Shown: positions 61,117-64,000 of the stretch, piece after piece
Numbering within the stretch: position 1 is the first letter of the stretch
Layout of the letters: every line of letters starts with the position of its first letter
Assembly (NCBI GenBank): GCA_023382935.1
Contig: JAHDXL010000002.1
Location: 448,692 to 512,691, forward strand
Length of the DNA: 64,000 nucleotides
From: Phycisphaerales bacterium
GTDB lineage: Bacteria > Planctomycetota > Phycisphaerae > Phycisphaerales > UBA1924
Direction: 5' to 3'
The notes under the pieces: generated by a model
What the model was told of the DNA's origin: nothing
What the model saw: only the letters and a program-made list of their open reading frames with translations
Database searches by the model: none
Position numbers and translations under genes: made by a program

Positions 61117-63297
61117 TTGTCACAGATCATGCCGTGTCGCGGGCTTTGCATTGCACTACTGGCTGGAGTCTTGAGCGGGTCCGCCGCCGGCGGTCCGGTG
61201 GGAGATTTGGTTGGCCAAGGCGTCGTGCGTTGGTACGCGGATGAGGAGGCCCGGACGCTGGAACTGCCCTCCTTCGCCGTGGTGAAGCCGCTGGAGCCAC
61301 AAGGCCCGGTCCCCGGCGATTTCCCGGTGCAGGTGGTGTTTGGACGCGACGGACAGCGCTGGACCGCGTCGATCGCCATTGAAGAGGGCACGTCTCTCTA
61401 CGGCACCGGCGAAGTGGCCGGGCAACTGCTCCGCAATGGACGCGTGACCGAGTGCTGGAACACGGACGCCTATGGCTACAAGGACGACACGAAGAGCCTG
61501 TACACGTCGCAGCCGTGGGTGCTGGCGGTGCGGGCGGATGGCACGGCCTTTGGCGTGCTGGCCGATACGACGTATCGCTGCGAGATCGATCTGCGTGACG
61601 GCATCGTCTTCCGGGCCGAAGGGCCCGAGCAGCCGGTGATCGTGATCGAACGCGACTCACCGCAGGAAGTGATGCAGGCGCTCGGCGAACTGACCGGCAC
61701 GATCACGCTCCCGCCGAAGTGGGCGATCGGGTATCACCAGTGCCGCTACTCGTATGACCCCGATGCGCGGGTGCGCGAGATCGCCGAGGGCTTTCGATCG
61801 CGCGATATTCCCGCCGACGTGATCTGGATGGACATCGACTACATGGACGGGTATCGGTGCTTCACATTCGATACGAAGGACTTTCCCGATCCGGCGGAAC
61901 TGAACGAATGGCTGGCGACCCAGGGCTTTCACAACGTCTGGATGATTGATCCGGGGATCAAACTCGAAAGCGGGTACTTCGTCTACGACCAAGGCACGGC
62001 CGCGGACGTCTGGACCAAGACCGCCGACGGCCAGACGTACCAGGGAGAGGTGTGGCCGGGCATGTGCGTGTTTCCTGACTACACCAATGCCGACGTGCGC
62101 CAGTGGTGGGCGCGGTTGTACGACGACTTCATGGCCAACGGCATCTCGGGCGTGTGGAACGACATGAACGAGCCTGCGGTGTTCAACACCCCGTCGAAGA
62201 CCATGCCCGAGGACAACTGGCACCGGGCCGATGCAGAGTTCGGCGGACCCGGGCCGCACGCTCGCTTCCACAACGTCTACGGAATGCTGATGGTGCAATC
62301 CACGCGAGAGGGCGTGATGGAAGCCAACCCGGGCAAGCGGCCGTTCGTTCTCAGCCGGGCCAACTACCTCGGCGGGCATCGCTTCGCGGCCACCTGGACG
62401 GGCGACAACAGCGCCAACTGGTACCACGTCGACGTGTCGGTGCCGATGACGTTGAACCTGAGTTTGAGCGGGCAGCCGTTCTGCGGGCCGGATATCGGAG
62501 GCTTCGCGGGCAACGGCGACGGGCAGATGTTTGCTCGCTGGATCGGCTTTGGCGCGCTGTTCCCCTTCTCACGCGGGCACACCGCCAAGGGCAACATCGA
62601 CAAGGAGCCATGGGCCTTCGGGCCGGAGGTCGAGGCGACCGCCCGCCGGGCTCTTGAACGACGCTATCGGCTGATACCGTACCTCTACACGCTGTTCGCC
62701 GACGCGGCCGGCGCGGGCATGCCGATCGTGCGCCCCACCCTTTTCGCCGATCCGAAAGACCCCGCGCTGCGGTCGGAGGATGACTCGTTCCTGCTGGGTG
62801 GCGATGTGCTCGTGGTGGCGCAGATGCAACCGGCACGCGACCGCGTGGTGGTGATGCCCCGGCCGATCGACGGTGTGGCGTGGCGCGAGTTTGATTTCGA
62901 GGGTTTCGACGGGAGGCGTGACTCGGAAGATCCGGACCAGGCACGCCTATTCGCTCGCCCCGGCTCCATCATCCCCAGCGGGCCGGTGATGGAATACGTC
63001 GATGAAAAGCCGCTCGACCCGCTGACGCTGATCGTGTGCCTCGACGCGCAGGGCAAGGCTCGCGGACGACTGTACGAAGACGCCGGCGAAGGCTGGGCAT
63101 ACCTCGACGGGGAGTACCTCGAAACGACCTACGAGGCCACGCGGATCGATGGTGAGGTTGTGGTGCGTGTGGCGGCCGAGCAGGGGCGCATGCAGCGGAC
63201 CGATCGCGCGTTGCGTGTGAGGGTGTTGCTGCCTGAGGGCAGCGAGGCCTCCGGACAGGGGCGTGATGGCACGGACGTGCATGTGAAGTTGAAGTGA
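61117..63297 (+). CDS. Exported GH31 alpha-glucosidase
   Basis: 726 residues from TTG 61117, chosen for GGGAG about six bases before it; ATG 61129 is the alternative. Signal peptide PCRGLCIALLAGVLSGSAAG. GH31 blocks: SLYGTGEVAGQLLRNG, LPPKWAIGYHQCRYSY, DVIWMDIDYMDGYRCFTFD, the nucleophile region GVWNDMNEPAVF (Asp349) and the acid/base TWTGDNSANWYH (Asp430), then CGPDIGGFAGNG and RYRLIPYLYTLFADA. The order is that of alpha-glucosidases acting on maltose-type ends. It fits downstream of the two GH13 enzymes. Confidence 0.94.
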   Translation: MSQIMPCRGLCIALLAGVLSGSAAGGPVGDLVGQGVVRWYADEEARTLELPSFAVVKPLEPQGPVPGDFPVQVVFGRDGQRWTASIAIEEGTSLYGTGEVAGQLLRNGRVTECWNTDAYGYKDDTKSLYTSQPWVLAVRADGTAFGVLADTTYRCEIDLRDGIVFRAEGPEQPVIVIERDSPQEVMQALGELTGTITLPPKWAIGYHQCRYSYDPDARVREIAEGFRSRDIPADVIWMDIDYMDGYRCFTFDTKDFPDPAELNEWLATQGFHNVWMIDPGIKLESGYFVYDQGTAADVWTKTADGQTYQGEVWPGMCVFPDYTNADVRQWWARLYDDFMANGISGVWNDMNEPAVFNTPSKTMPEDNWHRADAEFGGPGPHARFHNVYGMLMVQSTREGVMEANPGKRPFVLSRANYLGGHRFAATWTGDNSANWYHVDVSVPMTLNLSLSGQPFCGPDIGGFAGNGDGQMFARWIGFGALFPFSRGHTAKGNIDKEPWAFGPEVEATARRALERRYRLIPYLYTLFADAAGAGMPIVRPTLFADPKDPALRSEDDSFLLGGDVLVVAQMQPARDRVVVMPRPIDGVAWREFDFEGFDGRRDSEDPDQARLFARPGSIIPSGPVMEYVDEKPLDPLTLIVCLDAQGKARGRLYEDAGEGWAYLDGEYLETTYEATRIDGEVVVRVAAEQGRMQRTDRALRVRVLLPEGSEASGQGRDGTDVHVKLK

Positions 63298-63302
63298 GTC
63301 GT

Positions 63303-63332
63303 AGCAGCAAACCTGACTTCGGGGTTGCTGCT
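63303..63332 (+). repeat. Hairpin after the GH31 gene, partial copy of the interspersed repeat
   Basis: AGCAGCAA pairs with TTGCTGCT, extended by CC/GG after one mismatch, and is followed by GTTT. The sequence GCAAACCTGACTTC..GGTTGCTG resembles the left half of copy A. No right half is recognisable. It could also serve as a terminator. Confidence 0.5.
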
Positions 63333-63399
63333 GTTTCCGCGGGGGTTGGCTCCTTGCTGCCCTGGAGGCTGGAAGACTCACCGCTGGGTTGGCAACTGC

Positions 63400-64000
63400 T
63401 CACGCCTTGGCGTGCTCGCGAGTCGCCAGCGTCAGGATGTTCACCTGCGTCATGTCGGCCCCGGTCAGTTCGCCCTGGCACTGTCCGTCCGCCATGACGA
63501 TGATGCGATCGGACATGGCCAGAAGTTCAGGCATTTCGCTGCTGACCAGCACGATGGCGGCGCCGCGGTCGGAAGCCTTGTGGATCAACCTGTAAATCTC
63601 GGACTTGGTGCCCACGTCGATGCCGCGCGTCGGCTCGTCAAGCAACAACACATGGCTTTCCGCGTGCATCCAGCGGGCGATGAGCAGTTTCTGCTGGTTG
63701 CCGCCGGAGAGTTGGCCGGGCAGCGAGGCGGGCGAGGCCGACTTGACCTGAAACTCGCTGACGCGCTGGCTCACGACCTGGTGCTCGCGTGCTAGATCAC
63801 GCAGCCCGAGCAAGTGCGACAGCCGTCGCATGTACGGCACAACGATGTTCTCCGATACTGACAGATCGAAGAACAGGCCCTGCAATCGCCGATCTTCCGG
63901 AACGTAGCCCACACCGGCCGCGATGAGCGCCCGAGGTGACGAGCGGTCGATCGGGTGCCCGTCAACCATTACCTCGCCGCTCGCCCGCGGGTCAAGGGCA
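63400..64000 (-). CDS. Sugar ABC transporter ATPase (RbsA/MglA type), C-terminal part, runs off the window
   Basis: About 200 residues are visible; the 5' part lies beyond base 64000 and the frame is open to the edge. Second nucleotide-binding domain of a two-domain sugar ATPase: ASGEVMVDGHPIDRSSPRALIAAGVGYVPEDRR, the signature LSGGNQQKLLIARWM, Walker B LLLDEPTRGIDVGTKSEI and the switch VSSEMPELLAMSDRIIVM. YVPEDRR and GIDVGTK are typical of ribose/galactose-type importers. It probably powers uptake of a monosaccharide, plausibly linked to the glycosidases next door. It is convergent with the GH31 gene. Confidence 0.95.
   Translation of the reverse strand, partial: ALDPRASGEVMVDGHPIDRSSPRALIAAGVGYVPEDRRLQGLFFDLSVSENIVVPYMRRLSHLLGLRDLAREHQVVSQRVSEFQVKSASPASLPGQLSGGNQQKLLIARWMHAESHVLLLDEPTRGIDVGTKSEIYRLIHKASDRGAAIVLVSSEMPELLAMSDRIIVMADGQCQGELTGADMTQVNILTLATREHAKA

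Noticed and set aside
1-64000. tRNA or rRNA genes and insertion-sequence transposases
   Set aside because: No GTTCGANTC-type T-loop within a cloverleaf, no rRNA blocks and no transposase-like protein were seen on either strand.

Overview
The window is high-GC DNA that looks like a chromosome segment of a planctomycete, most likely class Phycisphaerae. The pointers are three secreted proteins ending in dockerin-like FFDVSxFLxxF modules, a PEP-CTERM-like tail, several GFTLIELLVVIAIIA prepilins, a short repeat translating as SPKRKRG on the minus strand, and the futalosine menaquinone gene mqnD. No taxonomic marker was compared, so this is inference.

Layout. 1-7.7 kb: exported protease (partial), outer-membrane porin, S10 peptidase, mqnD, an FAH-fold hydrolase and pgi. 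8.0-11.3 kb: flagellar rod/ring operon flgF-flgG-flgA-flgH, ending without flgI. 11.7-18.3 kb: a complete type II-C CRISPR-Cas locus (minus-strand tracrRNA, cas9, cas1, cas2, 15-repeat array). 18.3-19.5 kb: a frameshifted membrane/zinc-ribbon gene and GC-rich spacer DNA with 21-bp tandem repeats. 19.5-24.4 kb: a GH95 fucosidase-type enzyme and a sialate O-acetylesterase-type enzyme. 25.4-28.0 kb: a three-gene cassette of Tat-exported Cys-rich peptide, anchored protein and MauE-prepilin fusion. 28.1-32.7 kb: RNase P RNA, an oxidoreductase-like protein, CBS protein, tyrS and a prepilin. 33-36.4 kb: a tandem pair of paralogous secreted proteins and a PhoPQ-related hydrolase. 36.5-42 kb: housekeeping genes (aminotransferase, rpsO, pnp, csp, histidine kinase). 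42-46.1 kb: kynU and kynA flanking a second copy of the Cys-rich peptide cassette. 46.2-56.4 kb: sugar isomerase, queG, metK, purM, MATE pump, B12-binding/MeaB fusion and small membrane proteins. 56.4-64 kb: an alpha-glucan block (two secreted GH13 enzymes, a GH31 enzyme, the end of a sugar ABC ATPase).

Main points for a second look. (1) Two paralogous cassettes (25.5-28.0 kb and 43.4-45.2 kb) each encode a small exported Cys/Trp-rich peptide, a membrane-anchored protein with a related C-terminus, and a prepilin-like protein ending in a related GRD motif. Both have a G-rich run (G5AG7 or G10) between plausible -35 and -10 boxes, which suggests slippage-controlled expression. One prepilin is fused to a MauE-like domain, a family linked to disulfide-rich partner maturation. 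(2) An interspersed element of about 90 bp with terminal inverted repeats and a covarying hairpin occurs four times, always between genes. (3) The CRISPR locus has a near-consensus tracrRNA promoter whose predicted start is the first base of the anti-repeat, no evident leader, and repeats that may each carry a promoter.

All calls come from reading the sequence. No database search, folding program or alignment was run.
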